Below are positions 51,304 to 60,794 of a stretch of 64,000 nt of DNA, piece after piece; within the stretch, counting starts at the first letter, position 1, and each line of letters starts with the position of its first letter. The DNA is taken from NCBI RefSeq assembly GCF_002910915.1, contig NZ_NEUF01000160.1, positions 62,001-126,000 on the forward strand, given 5' to 3'. The stretch is from Streptomyces sp. SM10. GTDB taxonomy: Bacteria > Actinomycetota > Actinomycetes > Streptomycetales > Streptomycetaceae. The notes beneath the pieces are model-generated. The model saw nothing but the letters and a program-made list of their open reading frames with translations. It had not been told where the DNA came from and made no database searches. Both the position numbers and the translations under genes were made by a program.

Positions 51304-53555
51304 TGAACGCAAGCACGGGGCGGAGATCTGGAGGAAGCGGCCGTCTGCGGGCCGCATCCACCGCACTCTGCCTGTTCGCCGGAGCCCTGACCGCGACCGT
51401 TGCCGGGGCCTCCCCGGCAGCGGCGCTGACACCTCCGGTATCCCTCACGGCCGACGACCTCACCACCTGGCAGACCAACGGCATCGTCTGGTCGATGGCC
51501 GCGACGGACGGAGTCGTCTACGCGGGCGGCACCTTCTCCACCGTCCGGCCGCCTGACGCGGCGGCCGGGACCTCGGAGGAGCCCGCGGTCAACTTCGCCG
51601 CGTTCGACGCGGCGACGGGCGTGCCCACCGGGTGCGACCTCTCGTTCACGCTGTCCTCCGGGACGGCGACCGTACGGGCCCTCGCGCTCTCCCCCGACGG
51701 GGAGACCCTGTACGCGGGCGGGAGGTTCGGCGCGGTGAACGGGGTCGGCGTCAGCAACATCGTGGCCGTCGACACCGCCACCTGCACACCGCGCCAGGAC
51801 TTCAAGATCTCCGTGTCGGCGACGGTGCGGGCCCTGGACGTGACCGCGGACACCGTCTACCTGGCCGGTGACTTCACCAGCGTGGGCGGCCGGACGAGGA
51901 GCAGTTTCGCCGCCGTGACCACGGGCGCGGACCTGCTGCCGTGGACGGCGAACGCCGACGAGGTGGCACGGGCGGTCCAGGTGACCCCCGACGGGCAGCA
52001 CGTGGCGCTCGGCGGAGACTTCTTCACCGTCAACGGCACGACCTCGCACGCGCTGGCCGTGGTGGACGCCACCACGGGCGCGCTCACCAGGAGCTACCCG
52101 GGCTTCATCCCGAACACCTCGACGGTGCAGGACCTCACGACGGACGCGACCGGGCTCTACACCGCCAACGAGGGCACCGGCGGCGGGGTGTTCGACGGCC
52201 GGATCGCCATCGACCTGGACGACTACCAGCAGCGCTGGCGGGACACGTGCCTGGGCGCCACGCAGGCCGTCCTGGTGCACTCGGGCGTGCTGTACAGCGG
52301 CAGCCACGCACACGACTGCTCCAGCATGGGCGGCTTCGCGGACCAGCCGCGCAGGCACCTGCTGGCCCAGTCCGTCGACGACCCGACGCTCCTGCCCTGG
52401 TTCCCCGACACGAACGACGGCATCGGCGAGCCGGTCGGGCCCCGGGTGATGACGCAGACCGACAAGGGCGGCCGCCACTACCTGTGGGTCGGCGGGGAGT
52501 TCACCACCGTCAACGGCGGGGGTCAGCAGGGGCTGACCCGGTTCGCGGACGGTCCGGACACCGGTGCGCCCTGGGTGCCCAACGTCAGTCTCTCCACGGT
52601 CACCCCGGGACAGATCGACGTCAACTGGCAGACCAGCTTCGACACCGACGACGGTGAGCTCACCTACCGGATCTACAAGGACGGTGCGAGCACGCCCGTC
52701 CACACCGTCACCGGCTACTCGCTGTTCTGGGACCGCCCGCAGCTGAAGTGGACGGACACCGATGTGGCGGTGGGCGAGACCCACTCGTACCGCATCACGG
52801 CGAGCGACGGCACCAACACCAGTGCCAAGTCGCCGGCCCAGTCCGCGACGGTGGCCGCCTCCACGCAGGCCTACCCGGCGAGGGTGCTGTCCGACGGCGC
52901 CTCGCTGTACTGGCGTTACGACGAGGGCACCTCGACCTTCGCGGCGGACACCACGGGCGGGCTGGACAACGGGTTCCTGCGCAACGCGCCCGCCTACCGG
53001 CAGACCCCGGCCGCGATCGCGGGGAGCTCGACCGCCATCGGCTTCGACGGCGCGAGCGAGTACGCGTACAGCAACAAGCGCCACACCCAGCCCACCCGCT
53101 TCTCCGTGGAGACCTGGATCAAGACCACCACCACCAGGGGCGGCAAGGTCATCGGGTTCGGCAACCTGAGCATGCAGAACAGCACCCGCTACGACAAGCA
53201 GGTGTACATGGCCAACAACGGGCGGCTGGTCTTCGGCATCTACAGCGGCGGCTACCGCACGGTCACCACGACCGGGGCCTACAACGACGGCAACTGGCAC
53301 CACGTCGTCGCCACCCAGGGCACCGGTGGCATGGCGCTGTACGTCGACGGGCAGCTGCGGGCGTCGAACTTCCTCTACACCTCCAACGAGAACTACCCCG
53401 GGTACTGGCGGGTCGGCGGCGACAACCTGGCCAGCTGGCCGAACCGCCCGACGAGCAACTTCTTCGCCGGTCAGATCGACGAGACCGCCGTGTACCCGAC
53501 CGCGCTGAGCGCTTCCACGGTCAGCGCGCACTACGCCCTGAGGACGGCTGAATGA
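51300..53555 (+). CDS. Secreted beta-propeller, fibronectin III and LamG protein (751 aa)
   Basis: The signal peptide has a basic start and a core around ALCLFAGALTATVAGASPAAA, cut near residue 43. Residues 50-420 show repeated VYAGGTF, LYAGGRFGAVNGV, VYLAGDFTSVGG, VALGGDFFTVNG and LWVGGEFTTVNGG, a delta-60-like beta-propeller. A fibronectin III domain follows (about 430-525), and a concanavalin-like LamG domain at the end (WIKTTTTRGGK, WHHVVATQGTGGMALYVDGQLR). It is probably an extracellular carbohydrate-binding or cell-surface protein. Start ATG 51300 overlaps the previous stop. Inside an EPS operon it may interact with the polymer. Confidence 0.88.
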   Translation: MMNASTGRRSGGSGRLRAASTALCLFAGALTATVAGASPAAALTPPVSLTADDLTTWQTNGIVWSMAATDGVVYAGGTFSTVRPPDAAAGTSEEPAVNFAAFDAATGVPTGCDLSFTLSSGTATVRALALSPDGETLYAGGRFGAVNGVGVSNIVAVDTATCTPRQDFKISVSATVRALDVTADTVYLAGDFTSVGGRTRSSFAAVTTGADLLPWTANADEVARAVQVTPDGQHVALGGDFFTVNGTTSHALAVVDATTGALTRSYPGFIPNTSTVQDLTTDATGLYTANEGTGGGVFDGRIAIDLDDYQQRWRDTCLGATQAVLVHSGVLYSGSHAHDCSSMGGFADQPRRHLLAQSVDDPTLLPWFPDTNDGIGEPVGPRVMTQTDKGGRHYLWVGGEFTTVNGGGQQGLTRFADGPDTGAPWVPNVSLSTVTPGQIDVNWQTSFDTDDGELTYRIYKDGASTPVHTVTGYSLFWDRPQLKWTDTDVAVGETHSYRITASDGTNTSAKSPAQSATVAASTQAYPARVLSDGASLYWRYDEGTSTFAADTTGGLDNGFLRNAPAYRQTPAAIAGSSTAIGFDGASEYAYSNKRHTQPTRFSVETWIKTTTTRGGKVIGFGNLSMQNSTRYDKQVYMANNGRLVFGIYSGGYRTVTTTGAYNDGNWHHVVATQGTGGMALYVDGQLRASNFLYTSNENYPGYWRVGGDNLASWPNRPTSNFFAGQIDETAVYPTALSASTVSAHYALRTAE

Positions 53556-54253
53556 GATATCCGTTCCTGGCCGGTGCCGCCGTCGCTCTCGCGACGGCGG
53601 TGCTGGCCGGCTGCGGCTCGTCCGGCGGGTCCGGCGACGGAGGCAAGGAGGAGACCGCGGGCGGCAAGCCGTCCGCGGCGTCCTCCCCCGCGCCCTCCGT
53701 CGCCGGTCCGGCGGCCGGTTCACGGACACCGCAGCCCCAGAAGCCCAGTGCCGCCCCGAAGGCTCCCGCCGGGGACATCACCCCGGCCACCGGCTCCTTC
53801 ACGAAGAAGCAGAAGGAGTACCTCACCGACCGCGTACCCAAGGGTATGGATCCGGCCGCGGTGCTCCAGACGGGGCAGGAGACCTGTGACAGGCTCCGCT
53901 ACCTGGTCAAGGCCGACCGGGAGATCGCCGTCGGGGCGATCGTCTCCGGCGAGATCGCGGACGCGGAGCCGGCCGTGGCCCACCTCTGCCCCCAGAACCA
54001 GGACCTCGTCGACGAGGCCGCACGCGGCTACGCCGACGGCACCCACGAGGGCGCGAAGGTCCGGCCGGGCCGGTACACGGCCGCCTCGCCCACCAAGGCC
54101 TGCAGCTGGCAGGTGACGGGAGAGAAGGGCAAGGCGCTGCTATCGGGCTCCTCGGACACCGGCAAGCGGGTGTCGATCACCGTCCCGGAGTCCGCGCGCG
54201 CCTTCACCTCCACAGGCTGCTACGCCTGGCTGCCCCAAGGAGACAACGGATGA
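53552..54253 (+). CDS. Secreted lipoprotein of the glycan locus (233 aa)
   Basis: A lipoprotein with signal AGAAVALATAVLAGCGSS (lipobox LAGC, Cys about residue 21). A Ser/Pro/Ala-rich linker (about 22-75) leads to a folded part with four Cys (ETCDRLRY, HLCPQNQ, CSWQV, TGCYAW), likely two disulfides. I do not recognise the domain. The ATG overlaps the propeller gene stop; its own stop overlaps the glycosyltransferase start. It is probably an envelope protein of the EPS system. Confidence 0.8.
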   Translation: MRYPFLAGAAVALATAVLAGCGSSGGSGDGGKEETAGGKPSAASSPAPSVAGPAAGSRTPQPQKPSAAPKAPAGDITPATGSFTKKQKEYLTDRVPKGMDPAAVLQTGQETCDRLRYLVKADREIAVGAIVSGEIADAEPAVAHLCPQNQDLVDEAARGYADGTHEGAKVRPGRYTAASPTKACSWQVTGEKGKALLSGSSDTGKRVSITVPESARAFTSTGCYAWLPQGDNG

Positions 54254-55077
54254 ACAAGCTGCCCATCGCCGTGGCGATCCCCACGAAGAACGAGGGCCTG
54301 AACATCGCCGAGGCGGTGAAGTCGGTCCTGGGCCATTTCGAGGCGGTCGTCGTGGTGGACTCCCACAGCACCGACGACACGGCGAAGATCGCCGAGGAGT
54401 GCGGGGCCGAAGTCGTCACGTACACCTGGGACGGAGGGCACCCGCGCAAGAAGCAGTGGTGCCTGGAGAACGTCCGCACGGATCTGGACTGGATCCTGCT
54501 GCTCGACGGTGACGAGCGGCTCAGCCCCGGACTGCTGGCGGAGCTGCGGCGGATCTTCTCCGACCCGGAGAGCCCGAAGCCGGCGGCGTACGACATCCCC
54601 CTGGGGTACTGGTTCTCGGGGAAGCGGCTGCGGCACGGCTACACCATCCGCAAGCGGTCGCTGACCGACCGGACCCGCAGCCACTACCCGGAGGTCGGCG
54701 ATCTCGCGGCACCGGGTATCGGCGAGGTCGAGGGGCACTACCAGCCGGTCGCGGCCACCGCCGAGGCGCTGAGCAACCCGATCGAGCACCAGGACCTGGA
54801 TCCGGTCACGGCCTGGTTCGAGCGGCACAACCGCTACTCGGACTGGGAGGCGTGGCTGGAGCACCACCCCGACGTCAAGGAACAGGTGCGGAAGGTGAAG
54901 TCCCGTCAGGGACAGCTCTTCCACAAGGCGCCGTTCAAGCCGCTGGTGTCCTTCGCCTACATGTACGTCTACCGGCGGGGCTTCCTGGACGGGCGCGCGG
55001 GACTGGACTTCGCGCTCGCCATGAGCTTCTACCGCTGGCAGATCGCACTGAAGTCGCGAGAGGACAGGACCGGTTGA
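54250..55077 (+). CDS. Glycosyltransferase family 2
   Basis: A 275-aa GT-A glycosyltransferase resembling LPS core/KdtX-like enzymes. IAVAIPTKNEGLNIAEAVKS is the nucleotide-binding start, VVVDSHSTDDTAKIA follows, and the metal site is LLLDGDERLSP. The C-terminal part has a conserved HxRYSDWEAW-like segment. It transfers a sugar to a lipid-linked or polymer acceptor at the inner membrane face. It is the last gene of a five-gene overlapping series with gmd and ends five bases before a convergent gene. Confidence 0.92.
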   Translation: MNKLPIAVAIPTKNEGLNIAEAVKSVLGHFEAVVVVDSHSTDDTAKIAEECGAEVVTYTWDGGHPRKKQWCLENVRTDLDWILLLDGDERLSPGLLAELRRIFSDPESPKPAAYDIPLGYWFSGKRLRHGYTIRKRSLTDRTRSHYPEVGDLAAPGIGEVEGHYQPVAATAEALSNPIEHQDLDPVTAWFERHNRYSDWEAWLEHHPDVKEQVRKVKSRQGQLFHKAPFKPLVSFAYMYVYRRGFLDGRAGLDFALAMSFYRWQIALKSREDRTG

Positions 55078-55081
55078 GCCA

Positions 55082-56242
55082 TCAGGCCCTCCGGCGGACC
55101 ACGTCCTCGTAGGTCTGCCGGAGGGTTCGGGTGACCGCCTCGATGGTGAACTGCTCGTTGACCAGCTCCCACGCGGCCTTGCCCGCCCGGTCGCCCGCCT
55201 CCGGCTCCAGGAGCTCCAGGACGGCGTCGGCGACCTTCCGTGCGTTGGCGGCGTCCTCGCCGACCTTGCTGTCGATCACCCGGCCCGATCCCGCCCCCGC
55301 CACATCGGGGGCCTGCCCGCAGGTGCGGGTGATGACGACCGGGGTCCCGACCGACATCGCTTCCAGCACCGAGACCGGGAACGGCTCCTCGATCGCCGGC
55401 AGCACATACACGTCCGCCTCGCGGTCGGCGGCCAGGACGTCGTCGTGCTCCAACGGACCGACATGGTCCAGGGATTCGGCCACCCCCAGCTTCCGGGCCA
55501 GCGCGAGGGTGCCGGACAGCGCGCCGGTGTCCGGCCCGGCCATGACGAAGCGGGCGTCCGGGTGGCGGGCGAGGATGTGCGGCATCGCCCCGACGAAGTC
55601 CTCGGGCCGCTTGCGCTCCTGGATCCGGGCGAGGTACAGCACGGTGGGCGGACGGCCGGGCTCGCGGGCGGGCTTGCGCTCCTGCGGGCGGACCCCGTTG
55701 ACCAGCCGGACGGTGCGGGTGAGCGGGACGGGGGCGGCGACGGCGTTCACGTCGAGGCGCTCCATCTCGGTCAGATGCAGGACCGCGTCCGCCTCACGCA
55801 GCACCTTGCGGACCCCGAGGACGTCGGTGAGCTGGGCGACCTTCTTCTCGGTGGGGTCGATCATGCCGTGGGTCTGGACGACCAGGGGCGTACGGGTCGC
55901 CAGCGCGAGCAGCGCCACGGGCAGGGTCACCAGGTCCCGCATCAGATGGACGTGGACGAGATCGGCACCCCGCATCATGCGGCGGGCGGTGTTCAGCAGC
56001 CCGGCGGAGGTGATCCCGCTGACCTCGAACATCGGGAGCAGGTGCCTGGCCTGGAAGAGGTGTACCGGAACTCCCTCCACCTGCTTGGGGAGTTCACCGT
56101 CGGGGAAGCCGTCGCCGAGGGCCATGACGCGCGCGTCGTCGCCGTGTTCCCGCTGGACCTTGGAGAGGTTGAACGCCACCCGGGTCGGACCGCCGAAGGC
56201 GTGGTCCGGAGTGTGGAGCGTGACAACATGCAGGATTTTCAC
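55082..56242 (-). CDS. Glycosyltransferase family 4
   Basis: A 386-aa GT-B glycosyltransferase, starting KILHVVTLHTPDHAFGGPTR. In the C-terminal domain VLYLARIQERKRPEDF and LPAIEEPFPVSVLEAMSVGTPVV, the E-x7-E region, bind the nucleotide sugar. I prefer the GTG at 56242 because AAGGGG lies nine bases upstream; a GTG at 56275 is also in frame. It converges with the GT2 gene and diverges from the polymerase-like gene. Confidence 0.92.
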   Translation of the reverse strand: MKILHVVTLHTPDHAFGGPTRVAFNLSKVQREHGDDARVMALGDGFPDGELPKQVEGVPVHLFQARHLLPMFEVSGITSAGLLNTARRMMRGADLVHVHLMRDLVTLPVALLALATRTPLVVQTHGMIDPTEKKVAQLTDVLGVRKVLREADAVLHLTEMERLDVNAVAAPVPLTRTVRLVNGVRPQERKPAREPGRPPTVLYLARIQERKRPEDFVGAMPHILARHPDARFVMAGPDTGALSGTLALARKLGVAESLDHVGPLEHDDVLAADREADVYVLPAIEEPFPVSVLEAMSVGTPVVITRTCGQAPDVAGAGSGRVIDSKVGEDAANARKVADAVLELLEPEAGDRAGKAAWELVNEQFTIEAVTRTLRQTYEDVVRRRA

Positions 56243-56313
56243 GAGAGTTCCCCTTGATCTCGGCAGACCGTTCACAGACTAGTCATCCCATCACCTCATG
56301 TGGGCGGATTCGT

Positions 56314-56319
56314 TAGAGT
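56314..56319 (+). promoter_or_regulatory. Candidate -10 element (TAGAGT) upstream of the polymerase-like gene
   Basis: TAGAGT lies 57 bases before the start codon at 56376 and fits the Streptomyces sigma-70-type -10 consensus. No convincing -35 is seen at 17-18 bp. Weak candidate in the divergent region 56243-56375. Confidence 0.3.
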
Positions 56320-56375
56320 GTTCGCGGGCCACGAGGCCGGCGAACGGGCCCCTGAGGGCCGGTGATCGGGGGGTC

Positions 56376-57896
56376 ATGACGTCCGTGCACGAGACGGTGG
56401 GAGCCGCGCCCGCCCGAAAGGGTGCTCCGCGCCCCGGGGCCGAGCCCCCGGAGCGGCCGATCGCCTGGTCGATGCTGTCGCGCACGCTCTCCATACCGCT
56501 CATCCTCGGCCTGGTCTGCTTCCTGCCCGCGGTGATCGCCGCCCAGCCCGGCGACGGGGTCCGGGACACGGCGTACTGGCTGCAACTGGTGCTGACCTGC
56601 TATGCGGGGGCCCGGCTGGCGACGATGATCCTCTCCACCCGGCGGCGGCTGCTCCAGGGCGTCTTCTGGATGTTCGTGTACATCGCGATGGGCGTGGCCC
56701 CCTTCGCCCAGGTGGTGATCGGGCAGACGCCGACGCCGATGGTGGGGCCCCGCCAGGACCTGGTCACGGCCATCGCGATGGTCCTGGTGGGGTGCGCCGC
56801 CTACGACCTGGGGGCGCTGCTGGCCTCGCGGCGCCCGCTGCGCCGGCGCACCCCCTCCGCGCGCGGCCCGGGCGGGGGGCCCGCCGTGGCGCATCCGGTG
56901 CGGCTTCGACTACTGGTGCTGCTGGCGTTCACGGCGAGCGCGTTCTACGTGCTGAAGCTCGGCGGGCCCGCGGTCTTCTTCACCAGCCGGCAGGAGATCA
57001 ACGAGACCGTCGCGGCGAGCGGAGTGACCGCGGAGGGGTCCAACGTGGGCTCGGCGTTCATCAAGGGCTTCGGCCAGGTCCCGGCGCTGTTGGCGCTGCT
57101 CTTCTACACCCGCCGTCTGGCGACCTCGCGCAGGGCGCGGCGCTCGCCCTCGACGGTGCTGGTGTGGGTGGCGCTGTCGGGCCTGAACCTCCTGGTGAAC
57201 AACCCCATCTCCAACGCCCGTTACTGGTTCCTGACCGTCGTGGTGTCGCTGCTGTTCGCCGCCTTTCCGAGCAGTGCGGCGGTCTACCGGACGGTGCTGA
57301 CGACGGGAGTGGTGGGGGCGCTGGTGCTGTTCCCGTACGCGGACAGGTTCCGGTACGAGGAGGGGGGACAGCGGGCGGTGCAGTCGGCCTCGGTCTTCGA
57401 CCCGCTGGTGACCAAGGACTACGACCAGATGGTGATGTTCGCCAACACCATCTCGTGGGTCGACACCCGGGGCCATACCTACGGTCGCCAACTGGCGGGA
57501 TCCGGGCTGTTCTTCGTGCCCCGAGCGCTGTGGAGCGGCAAGCCGGAGGACACCGGGGTCCGGGTCGGGCAGTGGATGGGCCTGCGGATGACCAACCTCT
57601 CGGCTCCGCTGTGGACCGAGTTCTGGGTCGACTTCGGCGCCTCGGGAATCATCGGCGGTCTCGCGCTGATCGGATACGTGTCGGCGCGCACCGACCGCAG
57701 GTACGCCCGGGCCGTCACCCGGGCGGGCCCCGGCCCGGGGAGCACCCTCGCGATCGCAGCGCCGCTGATCGCGGGGTACACCTTCATCCTGCTGCGTGGT
57801 CCGCTGCTCCAGGCGGCGGGGAAGCTGGCCATCGGAGCGCTCTGCCTCGTGCTGATCACGACGTTCAGGGAGCAGAGGGCAGCGCGTCGGCGCTGA
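56376..57896 (+). CDS. Polytopic membrane protein, Wzy/O-antigen polymerase-like
   Basis: A 506-aa membrane protein with about ten to twelve hydrophobic segments, a hydrophilic N-terminus, and a large external loop (DTRGHTYGRQLAGSGLFFVPRALWSGKPEDTG) typical of O-antigen ligase/polymerase proteins. Such proteins polymerise repeat units on the outer face. ATG 56376 follows GGGGGG. The gene converges with and overlaps the flippase gene by 32 bases at the 3' ends. Function by context and topology only. Confidence 0.82.
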   Translation: MTSVHETVGAAPARKGAPRPGAEPPERPIAWSMLSRTLSIPLILGLVCFLPAVIAAQPGDGVRDTAYWLQLVLTCYAGARLATMILSTRRRLLQGVFWMFVYIAMGVAPFAQVVIGQTPTPMVGPRQDLVTAIAMVLVGCAAYDLGALLASRRPLRRRTPSARGPGGGPAVAHPVRLRLLVLLAFTASAFYVLKLGGPAVFFTSRQEINETVAASGVTAEGSNVGSAFIKGFGQVPALLALLFYTRRLATSRRARRSPSTVLVWVALSGLNLLVNNPISNARYWFLTVVVSLLFAAFPSSAAVYRTVLTTGVVGALVLFPYADRFRYEEGGQRAVQSASVFDPLVTKDYDQMVMFANTISWVDTRGHTYGRQLAGSGLFFVPRALWSGKPEDTGVRVGQWMGLRMTNLSAPLWTEFWVDFGASGIIGGLALIGYVSARTDRRYARAVTRAGPGPGSTLAIAAPLIAGYTFILLRGPLLQAAGKLAIGALCLVLITTFREQRAARRR

Positions 57897-59109
57897 GCAC
57901 CTCACCCGCCGCGGGGCTCCGGCGCCGCAGTCGCACGACCCGGGTCCAGGTGGCGACGGCCTTGCAGACCGAACCGAGGCACAGCCCCCAGGCCGCACCG
58001 GGCACCCCGCCCAGGGCGTAACCGCCGGCCATGAAGACGACGGCGGTCAGCGAGAAGACCACCTGGATGCTCAGCGTCGTACGCGGGTCGAGCATGCGCA
58101 GGGCGAGCAGTCCGCAGGTCCCGGCGGCCATGGCGGCGTACTGGCTGCCGGTCGCCGGAAGGAGCGCCGATGCCACCGGCCAGGTGTCGCCGAGGAGTTC
58201 GCGGCCCGCCCGGTCGGGGAGCAGCACCAGCGCCGTGGCCCAGAGGGCGGCGGTGCCGGCGAGTACGGCGGCGAGCGCCGCGGTGGCACGGACCCGGCGC
58301 CGCTCGCCGGTGATGCGGCCGAGCAGCGGCGGGCCGAAGGAGGTGGCGGAGGTGAACAGCACGTTGAGCGGTCCGAAGAGGGTGGTCGCCCCGCGCAGCG
58401 CGCCGACCAGGAGCGGATCGGCCACGGCGCCGAGGCCGAGCACCGACAGCTGGCCGGTCGCGTTGCCCACGCCGAACTCGACGACGAAGCGCTGCCCCAG
58501 GTAGCCCCGGCTCAGCATGGGGCGCAACCGTACCGGCGTTCCGCTGGTCGCGCGGTGCAGCAGGAGGGCGGAGAGCAGGAGTGCGGGGAGGGCGGACAGC
58601 CCCCACACGGCGACCAGCCGGGCGGGGCCGGTCCCGTACCCCTGGGCGGACAGTGCGCCGAGTGCGCAGACCAGTCTCACCAGGTCCGAACCCAGAGCGA
58701 GATGGGGCCGCTGGAGGGTGGAGAAGGCGTAGCGCAGGGCGTCCTGCCCGAGCACCACCGGCAGGACGAGTCCGAGTACGGTCAGGGCGCGTGCGGTGTC
58801 CCCGGGGACGAGGACGCAGACGCCGGCCATCAGTGCGCCGAGGACCGCCGACGCCGCGACGGTGAACACGGCGGCCGAGCGGCAGGCCCCCCGGGCGTCC
58901 TCTCCGCCACCGCGCCGAAGCACCAGTGGCTGGCCGGTGTAGGCGCCGCCGGCGCCCAGCAGCACCGTGAAGACGAGGTAGACGGCGGAGAAGCGCGCGA
59001 AGTCGGTCACGGTGGTCAGCCGTGCGGCGGCCACCAGCACCAGGATGTTGGTCAGGGCCGCCACCCCCTGGTCCGCGACCGAAGCGACGATCGCGGTGCG
59101 GGCTCTCAC
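57865..59109 (-). CDS. Polysaccharide flippase-like membrane protein (Wzx/MATE-type)
   Basis: A 414-aa protein with about twelve hydrophobic segments and few charged residues, the pattern of Wzx-like exporters. The start is GTG 59109, overlapping the stop of the chain-length gene. It should move lipid-linked repeats across the membrane. The 3' end overlaps convergently with the polymerase-like gene. The family is inferred from topology and position; no sharp motif is visible. Confidence 0.82.
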   Translation of the reverse strand: MRARTAIVASVADQGVAALTNILVLVAAARLTTVTDFARFSAVYLVFTVLLGAGGAYTGQPLVLRRGGGEDARGACRSAAVFTVAASAVLGALMAGVCVLVPGDTARALTVLGLVLPVVLGQDALRYAFSTLQRPHLALGSDLVRLVCALGALSAQGYGTGPARLVAVWGLSALPALLLSALLLHRATSGTPVRLRPMLSRGYLGQRFVVEFGVGNATGQLSVLGLGAVADPLLVGALRGATTLFGPLNVLFTSATSFGPPLLGRITGERRRVRATAALAAVLAGTAALWATALVLLPDRAGRELLGDTWPVASALLPATGSQYAAMAAGTCGLLALRMLDPRTTLSIQVVFSLTAVVFMAGGYALGGVPGAAWGLCLGSVCKAVATWTRVVRLRRRSPAAGEVLSADALPSAP

Positions 59110-60794
59110 CGGCGCGCCCCCGGAAGGGTGACGGAGCGCAGTCCCATCGTCTCGGCCGGGTCCCCACCGGGCGCCGGCGCGTCCGGACCCGCGGGGGGTC
59201 CGTCCGGTCCTCCGCCGGTACGCCTGCGGGAGGACCTGGGCGCGCGCTCGGCGCGGCGGAACCGGCCGCGCCCCGGGTGGAGCAGGGCGCCGAGCACCGA
59301 CCCTCCGGAGGCGCCGATGATCTCGCGGATGCGTTCCAGGTCGCTGCGGTGCACCTCACGGGGGTCACAGACGATCATGACGCCCTCGACCCGGTCCACG
59401 AGGGCCACGGCATCGGCGTACGACAACACCGGCGGGGCGAGGACGATGACCACGGCGCCCGGCCGGTCGGCCTCGGCGACGATGCGGCCGACGGACGCGG
59501 AGGTCAGGGCGCGTGGCACGTTGTCCGCGGTGGCCCCGGCCACCAGGGCGAAGGCCCCGGAGCCGGGCACGTCCACGTTGGAGCGGCCGCCGGCCGGCCA
59601 GCTGCGGTCGCCCTCATCGGCGGCCCAGCGCGGCGGCCTGACCTCGTGGGCCGCCGGGCCCAGGTCACGGGCGAGGGACGGGGTGCGCAGGTCGGCCTCG
59701 ACGAGCAGGACCTCGCGCCCCATCTCGGCGAAGGCGGCGGCCAGGTTGGCCGCAGCGGCGGACGCGGCGGCGTTGTCCCCGCGTGGCGCGGTCACCAGGA
59801 GACGGCGCCGCTCGGCGAACGAGGGGTCGTAGGCGAGCCGGAAGGCGACCGCACGGTACTCCTCGGCCAGCCGCGACCCGCTTCGTCCGATGGCGAGCAG
59901 AGCCCCTGCTGCCGTGCGCTCCCTCGGCAGGGTGCCGAGCAGCGGCGCACCGAGCGAGCGCACCAGCTCGCGGGGGGAGCGCACGGCGGGGTCGAAGACG
60001 AGGCGCACCCAGGACAGCAGCAGCCCGAGGGCAAGGCCGACGACCGCGCCGAGCCCGAGGAGCAGCGGGAGCCCTGCGCCGCTGGGCTCGGTGGGGGCGA
60101 CGGGCTTCTTGTTGAGGTAGCCGGGAGTGGTGTCGAGTGCCCCCAGTTCGGAGATCTTCCGGCTCAGTTCGGAGATGGAGACGATGATGTTGGCGCGGGC
60201 GCTGCTGACGTCGTCCGCGGCATCGACGCCGGTCCGCTCCTCCAGCAGGTCGCGCTTCTCCTCCAGCGGTTTCAGCTGGGCGCGGTAGCCGTTGGCCATG
60301 TTGTCGATGCTCTCCTCGGTACGCGCCTTCCGGTGCGCGAGGTAGGCATTGGCCAGGGCTTCTGCGCGGGATCTGGCCTGCTCCGGGGTGTCCCCCGTGT
60401 AGGAGAAACGCAGGGTCAGGGTGTTGGGCGGGTTGGTCACCTGGAGGCCCATGAGGAGCTTCCGCGCGGTGACGTCGTCGCCCTCCTTGAGCAGGGTGGC
60501 GGCGGCCAGGTCACCGACGGTGTCACTGACCGCGGTCTGCCGCTCGGAGCCGATGTTGATGCCCTTGTCCGCGGAGGCACCGGTGGCGAACGGGTCGGAG
60601 GTGGCGGAACGTACCTGCACCTCTCCGGTGGCCGCGTAGGTGTCGTCACCGCTGAGCGCGAGGAAGCCCCCGCCGAGCAGGCCCACGACGACGCCGACGA
60701 CGAGCAGGGCGCGGTAGCGCAGGAGCTGGCGGAACTGGTCCCGCAGCAGCGCCGGTTCGTCGTGGTCGTCCGCCGGGCGGATCGGATGTGTCAT
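59106..60794 (-). CDS. Wzz/BY-kinase-like chain-length determinant with degenerate ATP site
   Basis: A 562-aa protein. N-terminal Wzz domain: TM1 at about 28-48 (LLVVGVVVGLLGGGFLAL), a periplasmic part with a coiled coil, and TM2 at about 240-262. The C-terminal cytoplasmic part resembles BY-type kinases, VEADLRTPSLARDLG marking Walker A', but Walker A is PRGDNAAASAAAANLA, without GKS/T. It therefore should not bind ATP as a kinase. The C-terminal tail is Pro/Arg/Gly-rich rather than Tyr-rich. It probably controls polymer length structurally. Coupled with the upstream GT4 gene and the flippase. Confidence 0.88.
   Translation of the reverse strand: MTHPIRPADDHDEPALLRDQFRQLLRYRALLVVGVVVGLLGGGFLALSGDDTYAATGEVQVRSATSDPFATGASADKGINIGSERQTAVSDTVGDLAAATLLKEGDDVTARKLLMGLQVTNPPNTLTLRFSYTGDTPEQARSRAEALANAYLAHRKARTEESIDNMANGYRAQLKPLEEKRDLLEERTGVDAADDVSSARANIIVSISELSRKISELGALDTTPGYLNKKPVAPTEPSGAGLPLLLGLGAVVGLALGLLLSWVRLVFDPAVRSPRELVRSLGAPLLGTLPRERTAAGALLAIGRSGSRLAEEYRAVAFRLAYDPSFAERRRLLVTAPRGDNAAASAAAANLAAAFAEMGREVLLVEADLRTPSLARDLGPAAHEVRPPRWAADEGDRSWPAGGRSNVDVPGSGAFALVAGATADNVPRALTSASVGRIVAEADRPGAVVIVLAPPVLSYADAVALVDRVEGVMIVCDPREVHRSDLERIREIIGASGGSVLGALLHPGRGRFRRAERAPRSSRRRTGGGPDGPPAGPDAPAPGGDPAETMGLRSVTLPGARR

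Noticed and set aside
51144..53729. 861-codon minus-strand frame opposite the beta-propeller gene
   Set aside because: Shadow frame; it spans several real genes with coupled starts.
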